From contig JAEZWF010000025.1 of assembly GCA_023420415.1 (NCBI GenBank), positions 1 to 64,000 on the forward strand: a DNA stretch of 64,000 nucleotides, read 5' to 3'. This DNA comes from Actinomycetes bacterium (GTDB lineage: Bacteria > Actinomycetota > Actinomycetes > Actinomycetales > Dermatophilaceae). Shown one piece after another: positions 1 through 8,481 of the stretch. Below the pieces are notes generated by a model. It was not told the DNA's origin and searched no databases. It worked only from the letters and a program-made list of their open reading frames with translations. The position numbers and the translations under genes were made by a program. The first letter of the stretch is position 1. Each line of letters begins with the position of its first letter.

Positions 1-627
1 CGGCGAGCCCGTCAGCGCGTCCGCGGCACGGCCACGACGACGCAGCCCCGGCAGCGAGCCGGACACCGGCAGCCGTGCGACGAGCGTCGCCGCGGCGAGC
101 GCGAGCAGGATCGTCACCGCGACACCGGGCCGCCAGCCCCACCCGGCGGTGACGGCGGCGCCCACGGCGAGCGGCCCGATCAGCCCCACGGACGACCCGA
201 CGCCGTTGGCCTCGGTGATCGCGGCGGACGCGGCGGGTCCGGTGTGCTCGGCGAGCCCGACCTGGGTCGCGGCGATCATCACGTTGCCGCCGACGGCCGC
301 GAGCACCATCGCGGACAGCGTCCACGGCAGCGCCGGGCCCAGCAGGAGCCCCGTGACGCCGACCGTGACCAGCAGGGTCGCCGCGACGATCGTGCCGCGG
401 CGTCCCAGGCCCCGCACGGCGCGCGGCGTCAGCGGTGCCGCGAGCAGCCCGCCGACGGCCATCGCGGTGCCGTGCAGCCCGGCCTGCGCGGCGGTGATGT
501 CGAGCTCGTCGGCGAGCAGCGGCACCGAGGGGTTGAAGCTGTAGAGCAGCCAGCCCCACACCGTGAACGGTGCGTACAGGCCGACGGTGAGCCGGTCGCG
601 GACGAGCCGCGGGCGTGCGGGGGGCAT
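1..627 (-). CDS. MFS transporter, N-terminal part (cut by window edge)
   Basis: The reading frame is open from an ATG at 627 to the first base of the window, giving the first 209 residues. It shows about six hydrophobic segments, starting with a segment around residues 13-32 (VGLYAPFTVWGWLLYS). A basic loop near residues 68-75 (RAVRGLGRR) resembles the cytoplasmic loop 2-3 of major facilitator transporters. Glycine-rich helices and the N-domain layout support MFS. The substrate cannot be told. A quinolone- or sugar-efflux-like MFS is the nearest impression. The C-terminal half lies outside the window. Confidence 0.75.
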   Translation of the reverse strand, partial: MPPARPRLVRDRLTVGLYAPFTVWGWLLYSFNPSVPLLADELDITAAQAGLHGTAMAVGGLLAAPLTPRAVRGLGRRGTIVAATLLVTVGVTGLLLGPALPWTLSAMVLAAVGGNVMIAATQVGLAEHTGPAASAAITEANGVGSSVGLIGPLAVGAAVTAGWGWRPGVAVTILLALAAATLVARLPVSGSLPGLRRRGRAADALTGSP

Positions 628-728
628 GCGACGAGCATCGACCGTGCCGCGACCGGCCTCGACGTCCGACCCACGTGACGTGCGTCGCACCGCACGGTCC
701 GCCCCACGACCGGTCCCGCCTGCGGGCC

Positions 729-2069
729 TCACCGCACGGTCACGAGCGTCTCCGCGTCGTCGCCCTCCTCGACCACGACGTCGTGCCGCCCGCCTGCGAC
801 CTCGACCACGTACCGGCCGGGCAGGCCGTGCACCTGCACGCGGCCGTCGGCGTCGGCCGTCACGGTCGTCGGGGAGAGCCACCAGCTGCCGCGGACCAGC
901 TCGCGCAGCGCGTCGTACGCGGGCTTCGGCTCGCCGTCGACCGTCACGAGACCGCCCGGGGCGTGCAGCCACATGCCGTGGTCGGACAGACCCCAGTAGG
1001 TCACGGCCTGCACGCGCGGGTCGGCGACGAGCGCACGGTAGTGCGCGACGACGTCCTCGGCCTGGCGGTCGAGCCCGTCGGGCGTCGACGGCCAGCGCTC
1101 CACCCGGTGGTCGTTGAGGTCGACGACGTCGCGCGGCATGAGGTCGCCCGACAGGATCGTGGTCTCCGTGAAGTGGAGCGGCAGGCCGAACCGGCCGAAC
1201 CGCTCGAGCACGTCGAGCGTCTTGTCCCGCCCCCACGCACCCTTGTGCATGTGGGACTGCAGCCCGAGCGCGTCGATGCGGACGCCCGCGGCCAGGCACT
1301 CCTCGACCAGGTGCTCGTAGTCCGCCGACATGTCGAAGTCGTTGAGCAGCAGCGTCGCCGCGGGGTTCGCGGCGCGCGCCTCGTCGAACGCGAGCTGCAC
1401 CATCGGGACCCGGCCCTGCGTCGCGGCGACCCGCGTGATCGCGTTGGTGTCCTTGTCGAACACGGGCATGATCACGACCTCGTTGATCGCGTCCCACGTG
1501 TCGACGAGCCCGGCGAACTCGCCGGCGTCGCGGCGCACGCGCTCGCGCAGCAGCCGCAGCACCTCGTCGTCCGGGAGCGGCTCGAGCCATCGCGGTGCGA
1601 CCGTGTGCCAGACCAGCGGGTGCCCCTTGACCCGCGCGCCGCGCGACACGTAGTGCTCGGCGGCGGCGCGCAGCGCGGCGGTGCGCGTGCGGCCGCGCTC
1701 GGGCTCGAACGTGCCCCAGTAGAACGGCAGCGTCGCGGTGTCGAACAGGTCGAACCACAGCGCGTCGAGGCGGTCGAGCAGCGCGTCCTCGCCGGGTGCG
1801 GGGGTGCGCCCGGCGAGTCGGCGCCACGCGCGCTCGGTCTCGTCGAACCCGATGCAGCCGAACGCGATCGCGTGCCCCGTCTGCTCGACGCGCACCGCTG
1901 CGCCCGCGAGCGCGCGCCCGTTCGCGTCGACGAGCCGCACGGTGCGGCGGCGGGCGCGGTGCGCGAGCTCGGCGTCGGTCGTGACGGCGGCGCTCGCGAC
2001 GGCGTCGTCGGGCACGGGGGCGACGGGCGCGGCGGTGGTGGGCACGGACGGGCTGGGCACGTGGCTCAT
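729..2069 (-). CDS. GH10 endo-1,4-beta-xylanase, intracellular type
   Basis: This is a 446-residue glycoside hydrolase family 10 enzyme, which hydrolyses internal beta-1,4 xylosidic bonds by a retaining mechanism. The acid/base Glu is E197 in WDAINEV and the nucleophile is E302 in HFTETTIL. A GHPLVWH substrate-binding motif lies upstream. A short beta-rich N-terminal segment and a C-terminal stretch of about 50 residues flank the barrel. There is no signal peptide, so it probably acts in the cytoplasm on imported xylo-oligosaccharides. The start at 2069 is chosen because AAGGAG lies 5 bases upstream. A longer frame reaches 2114 without a ribosome site. The adjacent SLC13 gene is on the same strand, 53 bases upstream. 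Confidence 0.88.
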   Translation of the reverse strand: MSHVPSPSVPTTAAPVAPVPDDAVASAAVTTDAELAHRARRRTVRLVDANGRALAGAAVRVEQTGHAIAFGCIGFDETERAWRRLAGRTPAPGEDALLDRLDALWFDLFDTATLPFYWGTFEPERGRTRTAALRAAAEHYVSRGARVKGHPLVWHTVAPRWLEPLPDDEVLRLLRERVRRDAGEFAGLVDTWDAINEVVIMPVFDKDTNAITRVAATQGRVPMVQLAFDEARAANPAATLLLNDFDMSADYEHLVEECLAAGVRIDALGLQSHMHKGAWGRDKTLDVLERFGRFGLPLHFTETTILSGDLMPRDVVDLNDHRVERWPSTPDGLDRQAEDVVAHYRALVADPRVQAVTYWGLSDHGMWLHAPGGLVTVDGEPKPAYDALRELVRGSWWLSPTTVTADADGRVQVHGLPGRYVVEVAGGRHDVVVEEGDDAETLVTVR

Positions 2070-2121
2070 GCGGCTCCTTCGGTCGCTGCGGGCGACGGCT
2101 CCGGCGCCCCGCACCAGCCTG

Positions 2122-3657
2122 TCATGCCCCGAGACCGAGCACCCACGTGGCGAGCGTCGTGACGGTCAGCGTCACGAGCAGGACGGACGCGACGCTCAGC
2201 GGTGCGCCCGCGCGCACCATGTCCGGCACGCGCACGTAGCCCGAGGAGTACGCGATCGCGTTGGGCGGGGTCGCCGCGGGCATCATGAACGTGCACCCGG
2301 CCGCGAGCGCGACGGGCACCGCGAGCAGCAGCGGCCCGTACCCGAGCGCGGCCCCCACGGTGCTCATGATCGGCAGCAGCGTCGCGGCCGTCGCGGTGTT
2401 CGACATGAACTCGGTCATCGCGACGGTCAGCACGCACACCACGGCGACGACGACGAACGTCGGCAGCCCCCCGAGCCCGTGCGCACGCTCGCCGATCCAC
2501 ACCGACAGGCCCGACGCGGTGATCTGCGACGCGAGCGCGAGCCCGCCGCCGAACAGCAGCAGGATCCCCCACGGCAGGTCGCGCGTGTCGGGCCAGTCGA
2601 GCAGGCGTCCGCCGCACGGCTCCCCGGACGGCAGCAGGAACAGCAGGATCGCGACGACGACGGCCACGACCTCGTCGGTCACGGGCGTGCCTCGCCAGAT
2701 CAGCGGCAGCGCGATCCACGACGTCGCGGCGAGCGCGAACACCGCGACGACGCGTCGCTGCGGGTGCCCCATCGGACCGAGCCGGTCGAGCTCGGCACGC
2801 ACCACCGAGTCGTCCTCGCACAGCGGTGCGGGGTCGAACCGGAACACGACGCGCGTGAGCACGAGCCACGCGAGCAGCAGGAACACGATCGACAGCGGCA
2901 GGCCCACCGCCATCCACTGCCCGAAGCCGATCTCGATGCCGTACGTCTCGGACATGTACCCGACGAGCAGCGCGTTGGGCGGGCTCGCGATGACCGTGCC
3001 GAACGAGCCGATGGTCGCGGCGTACGCGATGCCGAGCATGAGCGCGGCGGACAGCCTCCGGTCGACCTCGCCGCGCTCGCGGCTCAGCAGCGTCAGCACC
3101 GACACGCCGATCGGCAGCATCATCACGGCCGTCGCGGTGTTGGACACCCACATGCTCAGCAGCGCCGTGGCGACCATCATGCCGAGCACGAGCCGGCGTG
3201 GTGCGGTGCCGACGAGCCGCACCACGCCGAGCGCGATCCGCAGGTGCACGTCCCACCGCTGCAGCGCGATCGCGAGCACGAACCCGCCGAGGAACAGGAA
3301 GATCACCTTGTTCGCGTACGGCGCGGCGACGTCGGAGACGGGGGCCACGCCCGCGACCGGCAGCACGACGAGCGGCAGCAGCGCGGTCACGGCCAGCGGC
3401 AGCGCCTCGGTCATCCACCACACGCCCATGAGCACGAGCGTCGCGGCGGTGACCGCACCGGAGTAGGCGGGCATCCCCGCGGCCTCGGCCGGCATGTCGG
3501 GCATGACGACGGCCACGAGCACGGCGAGCAGGGGCCCGACGACGAGCCCGACGGTGGAGCGGCTGGGTCGCCGCAGGCGTTCCGCACGCGGGAGGGCTCC
3601 CCCGCGCCTCCTGTCGTCCGGCGGGTGCGTGGGCGCGGGGGCGGTGGCGGAGCTGAT
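2122..3657 (-). CDS. SLC13/DASS-family sodium:anion (dicarboxylate) symporter
   Basis: This polytopic membrane protein has both SNT signature motifs of the DASS family (SMWVSNTATAVMM in the first half, MTEFMSNTATAATLLP in the second). It ends with a TPPNAIAYSSGYV segment typical of the sodium/carboxylate-binding hairpin. It likely imports C4-dicarboxylates or related anions. The first canonical start is GTG at 3522, but that would cut the first membrane helix. Upstream in frame lie 45 more residues with a basic stretch (RLRRPSRS) and the rest of the helix. An AAGAGG ribosome site sits 7 bases before an ATC codon at 3657, exactly where an ATG would be expected. The real start is thus either a non-canonical ATC or a mutated or misread ATG; I give the longer form. 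Confidence 0.8.
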   Translation of the reverse strand: MSSATAPAPTHPPDDRRRGGALPRAERLRRPSRSTVGLVVGPLLAVLVAVVMPDMPAEAAGMPAYSGAVTAATLVLMGVWWMTEALPLAVTALLPLVVLPVAGVAPVSDVAAPYANKVIFLFLGGFVLAIALQRWDVHLRIALGVVRLVGTAPRRLVLGMMVATALLSMWVSNTATAVMMLPIGVSVLTLLSRERGEVDRRLSAALMLGIAYAATIGSFGTVIASPPNALLVGYMSETYGIEIGFGQWMAVGLPLSIVFLLLAWLVLTRVVFRFDPAPLCEDDSVVRAELDRLGPMGHPQRRVVAVFALAATSWIALPLIWRGTPVTDEVVAVVVAILLFLLPSGEPCGGRLLDWPDTRDLPWGILLLFGGGLALASQITASGLSVWIGERAHGLGGLPTFVVVAVVCVLTVAMTEFMSNTATAATLLPIMSTVGAALGYGPLLLAVPVALAAGCTFMMPAATPPNAIAYSSGYVRVPDMVRAGAPLSVASVLLVTLTVTTLATWVLGLGA

Positions 3658-3806
3658 GGGTCGACCTCTTCGTCGCGGTGGCGGGCGTGTCGTCTCCCTC
3701 TCGACGGTAGGCGCGCGACCGTCTCACCACGTGGGACCTTCGGGCGCACCCGGCTCCGCTCCCCGCCGCACCCGCCCCACGTCACCGCCCACATCGATGC
3801 CCCCGT

Positions 3807-3876
3807 CGACGGACAGCACGACGGCGCGACGGACAGGTGCGTACACGTGTCCGTCGCGCCGTGCGGCTGTCCGTCG
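3807..3876 (-). terminator. Long two-part hairpin after the ABC exporter operon
   Basis: A perfect inner stem (3821-3835 with 3848-3862, 15 bp) with a 12-base loop sits inside an outer stem (3807-3817 with 3866-3876, 11 bp), separated by 3 unpaired bases on each side. It lies 36-105 bases after the stop of the exporter gene, in the SLC13-exporter gap. It fits a GC-rich intrinsic terminator of the actinobacterial kind (no U-tract is visible). The rest of the 3658-3911 gap shows no ORF I would defend. Confidence 0.6.
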
Positions 3877-3911
3877 CGGGACGGGGCGCGCGGCCCCGCC
3901 CCGCGGGCGGG

Positions 3912-5903
3912 TCAGTCGACCGGGGCCGTGGCCGCGGCGAACTGGCTCTCGTAGAGCCGCGCGTACGCGCCGCCCACCGCGAGCAGCTCCTCGTGCGACC
4001 CCTTCTCGACGATCCGGCCGTGCTCCATCACCAGGATCACGTCGGCGTCGCGGATGGTCGACAGCCGGTGCGCGATGACGAACGACGTCCGCCCGGCGCG
4101 CAGCGCGTTCATGGCGTGCTGCACGAGCACCTCGGTGCGCGTGTCGACCGAGCTGGTCGCCTCGTCGAGGATGAGGATCGCCGGGTCCGCGAGGAACGCG
4201 CGCGCGATCGTCAGGAGCTGCTTCTCCCCCGCCGAGACCGAGCCGCCCTCGTCGTCGATCACCGTGTCGTAGCCGTCGGGCAGCGTGCGCACGAACCGGT
4301 CGACGTGCGTCGCGACGGCGGCGTCGACGATCTGCTCGTGCGTCGCGCCGTCCACGCCGTAGGCGATGTTCTCGGCGATGGTGCCCTCGTACAGCCAGGT
4401 GTCCTGCAGGACCATGCCCATCTGCGAGCGCAGCGCGTCGCGCGTGAGGTCCCGCGTGTCGACGCCGTCGAGCGTGATCCGCCCGGAGTCGACCTCGTAG
4501 AACCGCATGATGAGGTTGACGAGCGTGGTCTTGCCCGCGCCGGTGGGCCCGACGATCGCGACGGTCTGACCGGGCTCCGCGACGACCGACAGGCCCTCGA
4601 TGAGCGGCACGTCGGCCTCGTAGCGGAACGACACGTCCTCGAACGCGACGCGGCCGCGCACCGGCTGCGGCAGCGCGGCGGGCACCGCCGGGTCGGGCGA
4701 CTGCTCGTCGGCGTCGAACAGCTCGAACACCCGCTCGGCCGACGCGACGCCCGACTGCAGCAGGTTCGCCATCGACGCGATCTGCGTGATCGGCTGCGTG
4801 AACTGCCGGCTGTACTGGATGAACGCCTGCACGTCGCCGAGCGTCATGGTGCCCGACGCGACCCGCAGGCCGCCGACCACCGCGATGATCAGGTAGTTGA
4901 TGTTCGACACGAAGCCGAGCGCGGGCTGGATGATGCCCGAGATGAACTGCGCCTTGAACGAGGACTGGTACAGCTTCTCGTTGCGCTCGGCGAACGTCTG
5001 CGCGGCCTCCTGCTGCCGCCCGAACACCGTGACGAGCGCGTGGCCCGTGAACATCTCCTCGATGTGCGCGTTGAGCTTGCCGGTCCACGCCCACTGCTCG
5101 ACGAACTGCGGCTGCGACCGCTTGGCGATGGCCGCCGCGATCGCGACCGACAGCGGCACGGTCACCAGCGCGACGACGGCCAGCAGCGGGGAGATCCAGA
5201 ACATCATGCCGAGCACGCCCAGCACGGTGAGCACCGAGGTGATCAGCTGCGACAGCGTCTGCTGCATGGTCTGCGCGACGTTGTCGATGTCGTTGGTGAC
5301 GCGGGACAGCAGCTCGCCGCGCGGCTGCCGGTCGAAGTAGGACAGCGGCAGCCGCCCGAGCTTCTCCTCGACGTGCGTGCGCATGCGCTTGACCGTGTTC
5401 TGCACGGCGCGCGCCGTGAGACGCCCCTGCAGCCAGCCGAGCAGGAACGCGGCGACGTACACCGCGAGCACGACGAGCAGGATCTCGCCGAGGCGCGTGA
5501 AGTCCACGCCCGACCCGACGGTCAGCGTGTGCATGCCGCTGACCATGTCGGCGATGGTGTCCTGGCCCGAGGCACGCAGCGCCTCGACGGCCTGCGCCTG
5601 CGTGGTGCCCGCGGGCAGCACGCCGCCGAGCTGGCGCGACACGATGCCCTCGAACAGCACGTTGGTCGCGTTGCCGAGCAGCTTGGGGCCCGCGACGGCC
5701 GCGGCGACGGACCCGACGCCCAGCACCAGGACGAGGACGAGCCGCACGCGCTCGGGACGCAGCACGGTGAGCAGTCGGCGCAGCGAGCCGCGGAAGTCGA
5801 GCGACTTCTGGCCGGGCATGCCCATGCCGTGGCCCATCGGTCCGCCGCCGCGGGGGCCGCCCGGGGGCGGTCCGGCGGGACGCTTGTCGGTCGTGGCGCT
5901 CAT
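3912..5903 (-). CDS. ABC exporter half-transporter B (catalytic-site partner)
   Basis: This 663-residue fused membrane/ATPase protein has a Gly/Pro/Met-rich N-terminal tail, a six-helix type-I exporter domain, then an ATPase domain. The ATPase has Walker A GPTGAGKTT, Walker B ILILDEATSSVD with the catalytic Glu, and an intact switch His (VIAHRLSTI). Its signature motif is atypical (VSAGEKQLL rather than LSGGQ). Its ATG overlaps the stop of the partner gene (ATGA at 5900-5903), so the two are translationally coupled. In heterodimeric exporters of the TM287/288 or LmrCD type, one site is degenerate; the motifs of this pair match that. Substrate is unknown; drugs or lipids are usual. Confidence 0.9.
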   Translation of the reverse strand: MSATTDKRPAGPPPGGPRGGGPMGHGMGMPGQKSLDFRGSLRRLLTVLRPERVRLVLVLVLGVGSVAAAVAGPKLLGNATNVLFEGIVSRQLGGVLPAGTTQAQAVEALRASGQDTIADMVSGMHTLTVGSGVDFTRLGEILLVVLAVYVAAFLLGWLQGRLTARAVQNTVKRMRTHVEEKLGRLPLSYFDRQPRGELLSRVTNDIDNVAQTMQQTLSQLITSVLTVLGVLGMMFWISPLLAVVALVTVPLSVAIAAAIAKRSQPQFVEQWAWTGKLNAHIEEMFTGHALVTVFGRQQEAAQTFAERNEKLYQSSFKAQFISGIIQPALGFVSNINYLIIAVVGGLRVASGTMTLGDVQAFIQYSRQFTQPITQIASMANLLQSGVASAERVFELFDADEQSPDPAVPAALPQPVRGRVAFEDVSFRYEADVPLIEGLSVVAEPGQTVAIVGPTGAGKTTLVNLIMRFYEVDSGRITLDGVDTRDLTRDALRSQMGMVLQDTWLYEGTIAENIAYGVDGATHEQIVDAAVATHVDRFVRTLPDGYDTVIDDEGGSVSAGEKQLLTIARAFLADPAILILDEATSSVDTRTEVLVQHAMNALRAGRTSFVIAHRLSTIRDADVILVMEHGRIVEKGSHEELLAVGGAYARLYESQFAAATAPVD

Positions 5904-7645
5904 GCCGCCTCCTGCGCGTTCAGCTGGGAGTACACGATCTCCTGGTAGGTCGCGTTGGACTCCAGGAGCTCGTCGTGGGTGCCGTCGCCGACCACGCGGC
6001 CCTCGTCGAGCACGAGGATCCGGTCGGCGTAGCGGATGGTCGCGACGCGCTGGGCGACCACGAGGACCGTGGCGTCGCGCGTCTCGGGCGCCAGGGCGGC
6101 GCGCAGCGCGGCGTCCGTGGCGTAGTCGAGGGCCGAGAACGAGTCGTCGAACAGGTAGATGCTGGGCCGTCGCACGAGTGCGCGGGCGATCGCCAGCCGC
6201 TGCCGCTGACCGCCGGACAGGTTGGTCCCGCCCTGGGCGACCGGTGCGTCGAGCCCCTCGTCGAGGGCCTCGACGAAGTCCCGTGCCTGCGCGATCTCGA
6301 GCGCGCGCCAGATCTCGTCGTCGCTCGCACCGGGGCGTCCGAACTCGAGGTTGGACCGGATCGTGCCGGAGAACAGGTACGGGCGCTGCGGGACCAGGCC
6401 GATGCGGTTCCCGAGCTCGATGGGGTCGGCTGTACGCACGTCGACGCCGTCGATCAGCACCTGCCCGCCGGTGACGTCGTACAGCCGCGGCACGAGGTTC
6501 ACGAGCGTCGACTTCCCGGCACCGGTCGACCCGATGATCGCGGTGGTCCGCCCGGGCTCGGCCACGAACGAGACGTCCTGCAGCACGGCGTGCTCGGCTC
6601 CCGGGTAGCGGAACTCGACGTCGCGCAGCTCGAGCAGTCCGGGCCGGGCCTGGGGGCCGGTCGGGAACGGGGTCGCCTGCGTGGGAGGGACGACGGTGGT
6701 GTCGGTGTCGAGCACCTCGCCGATGCGGTCGGCCGAGACCATGGCGCGCGGCACCATGACGACCATCATCGAGCTCATGAGCACGGCCATGAGCACGAAC
6801 ATGATGTAGCTGAGGAACGCGATGAGCGCGCCGATCTCCATGTCGCCGGCGTCGATGCGCCGTGCCCCGAACCACACGACCGACACGCTCGACACGTTCA
6901 TCACGAGCATGACGACCGGGAACATGAGCGCCATCAGCAGACCGGTGCTGAGCGAGGCGACGTACAGCGCGTCGTTCGCGACCTCGAAGCGCGCCTCCTC
7001 GTGCCGCTCGCGGACGAACGCGCGGATGACGCGCACGCCCGTGAGCTGCTCGCGCATGACGCGGTTGATCGCGTCGATGCGCTTCTGCACGCGCCGGAAC
7101 CACGGCACCATGCGCGACACGATGAGCCCGACGATCACGGCCAGCACCGGCACGATGACCAGCAGGAGCGCCGAGAGCCCGACGTCCTCGCGCAGCGACA
7201 TCACGACGCCGCCGATGAGCATGAGCGGCGCCATGACGAGGAACACGAAGGTCATGAACACGACCATCTGCACCTGCTGGACGTCGTTCGTCGTGCGGGT
7301 GATGAGGGTCGGCGCACCGAACTTGCCCATCTCCTGCTGCGAGAACGACTGGACCTGCGCGAACAGGCGCGCCCGGACGTCGCGGCCGAACGCCATCGCG
7401 GCGCGGGCGCCGAACCAGACGGCGGCGATCGCGGCGACGACCTGCACGAGGCTGACGCCGAGCATGACGCCGCCGAGGTTCCAGATGGCGTCGGTGTCGC
7501 CCTTGGCGACGCCGTTGTCGATGATGTCGGCGTTGAGGCTCGGGAGCCACAGCGTCGCGACGACCTGCACGAGCTGGAGCGCCAGGACGGCGAACACGGC
7601 TCCCCGGTACGGGCGCAGGTGCTCCCTGAGCAGTCGGATGAGCAT
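5900..7645 (-). CDS. ABC exporter half-transporter A (degenerate ATP site)
   Basis: This 581-residue type-I ABC exporter subunit has six membrane helices then an ATPase domain. Walker A (GSTGAGKST) and signature (LSGGQRQRL) are normal. The Walker B region reads IYLFDDSFSALD, with Asp in place of the catalytic Glu, and the switch His is replaced by Gln (VVAQRVATI). These two losses are the hallmark of the non-hydrolysing site in heterodimeric exporters. The gene starts 3 bases after the stop of the TetR gene and overlaps the next subunit by 4 bases. All three are therefore probably one transcript, repressed by TetR until a ligand, perhaps the exported compound, binds. Confidence 0.9.
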   Translation of the reverse strand: MLIRLLREHLRPYRGAVFAVLALQLVQVVATLWLPSLNADIIDNGVAKGDTDAIWNLGGVMLGVSLVQVVAAIAAVWFGARAAMAFGRDVRARLFAQVQSFSQQEMGKFGAPTLITRTTNDVQQVQMVVFMTFVFLVMAPLMLIGGVVMSLREDVGLSALLLVIVPVLAVIVGLIVSRMVPWFRRVQKRIDAINRVMREQLTGVRVIRAFVRERHEEARFEVANDALYVASLSTGLLMALMFPVVMLVMNVSSVSVVWFGARRIDAGDMEIGALIAFLSYIMFVLMAVLMSSMMVVMVPRAMVSADRIGEVLDTDTTVVPPTQATPFPTGPQARPGLLELRDVEFRYPGAEHAVLQDVSFVAEPGRTTAIIGSTGAGKSTLVNLVPRLYDVTGGQVLIDGVDVRTADPIELGNRIGLVPQRPYLFSGTIRSNLEFGRPGASDDEIWRALEIAQARDFVEALDEGLDAPVAQGGTNLSGGQRQRLAIARALVRRPSIYLFDDSFSALDYATDAALRAALAPETRDATVLVVAQRVATIRYADRILVLDEGRVVGDGTHDELLESNATYQEIVYSQLNAQEAA

Positions 7646-7648
7646 GGG

Positions 7649-8356
7649 TCAGGACCCTTCCGTGAGGGTGGGGGCGCCACCCGGGGGCGTGGGGGGCGTG
7701 GGAGGTGTCGGGTCGGTGGGCGCGAGCATGCCGTCGAGCAGCAGGTCCACGATGACGCGCGGCTCGAACGAACGCTCGAGATTTCCGCCGTGCAGCATGC
7801 CGACGCGGCCGGCGTGCAGGAGCATGCCGAGCACGAGCGCGTCGACGGCCTGCACGGCGTCGTCGAGCGGCAGACGCAGCCGGTCGGCGTCGGGCTCGAG
7901 CAGACGACGCATCTGGGCGTGCACGGCCTCGAGCCCGTCGCGCTGACGCTCGGCCCACCGCGCGCCGTGGCCGTGCAGCTGCCCGTCGGGGCCACGGCCG
8001 AGGCGGTGCAGCACCGTCATCCAGACGCGCACCTGCCCGACGCGCTGCTCCATGAGCTCGACGAGCCGCACGAGCCGGTCGCGCAGCGGCATGCCCGCGT
8101 CGATCGCGGCGAGCGCGTCGAGGCCGATGGTCGGGTCGGCCGCGGCGAACGCGGCCTCGCGCACGAGCTGCTCCTTGTCGTCGAAGACGCGGAACAGCGT
8201 GCCCTCGGCGACCCCCGCGGCATCCGCGAGCTGGCGCGTGGTGACGTCGAGGCCGCGCTCGAGGATCACGGGCTGCACGGCGTCGAGGATCGCGCGGCGA
8301 CGCTCCTCGGGCGGCAGCGGGGCGGCACGGCTCGGACGTCCGGCGGCAGCACTCAT
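7649..8356 (-). CDS. TetR-family repressor of the ABC exporter operon
   Basis: This 235-residue protein has an N-terminal TetR helix-turn-helix (about residues 18-65; ILDAVQPVILERG, then TTRQLADAAGVAEGTLFRVF) and a C-terminal ligand-binding region without recognisable family traits. The start at ATG 8356 is preferred over the one at 8386. A TATCGT -10 element lies 7 bases before 8356, and an 18-bp palindrome typical of TetR operators lies just upstream; starting at 8386 would put that operator inside the coding region. The gene leads an operon with the two exporter genes. Autoregulation and control of efflux are inferred from this layout. Confidence 0.85.
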   Translation of the reverse strand: MSAAAGRPSRAAPLPPEERRRAILDAVQPVILERGLDVTTRQLADAAGVAEGTLFRVFDDKEQLVREAAFAAADPTIGLDALAAIDAGMPLRDRLVRLVELMEQRVGQVRVWMTVLHRLGRGPDGQLHGHGARWAERQRDGLEAVHAQMRRLLEPDADRLRLPLDDAVQAVDALVLGMLLHAGRVGMLHGGNLERSFEPRVIVDLLLDGMLAPTDPTPPTPPTPPGGAPTLTEGS

Positions 8357-8371
8357 GAGCGCGACGATAAG

Positions 8372-8389
8372 TGAGTGAGCACTCACTCA
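8372..8389. promoter_or_regulatory. TetR operator palindrome
   Basis: The sequence TGAGTGAG-CA-CTCACTCA is a perfect 8-bp inverted repeat directly upstream of the -10 element TATCGT (8364-8369, minus strand) of the tetR-exporter operon. Its place between -10 and -35 suggests autorepression. Confidence 0.75.
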
Positions 8390-8421
8390 GCAAGTCCTCA
8401 GGTCAGCGCTCCCCGGACGCG

Positions 8422-8459
8422 ACGACGCCGGCACCCCCACGAGGGGGCACCGGCGTCGT
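8422..8459 (-). terminator. Terminator after the SPFH gene
   Basis: Arms 8422-8431 and 8450-8459 pair perfectly (10 bp), with an inner C5/G5 stem (8434-8438 with 8443-8447) and a tetraloop. It sits 22 bases past the SPFH stop and separates it from the TetR operon. Confidence 0.7.
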
Positions 8460-8481
8460 GATCGGTCAGCGGACTGCGACG

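Noticed and set aside
615..2162. A 515-codon frame antisense to the xylanase
   Set aside because: His/Arg/Val-rich composition typical of the reverse frame of GC-rich genes; the opposite strand has clear GH10 motifs.
1738..3954. A 738-codon frame antisense to the xylanase and SLC13 genes
   Set aside because: Low-complexity Arg/His/Gln composition without motifs; both SNT motifs lie on the other strand.
3912..8393. A single 1493-codon open frame spanning both exporter genes and tetR
   Set aside because: Only its end (3912-5903) has coding character; the rest is an Arg/Ala-rich shadow of two other genes in a GC-rich genome.
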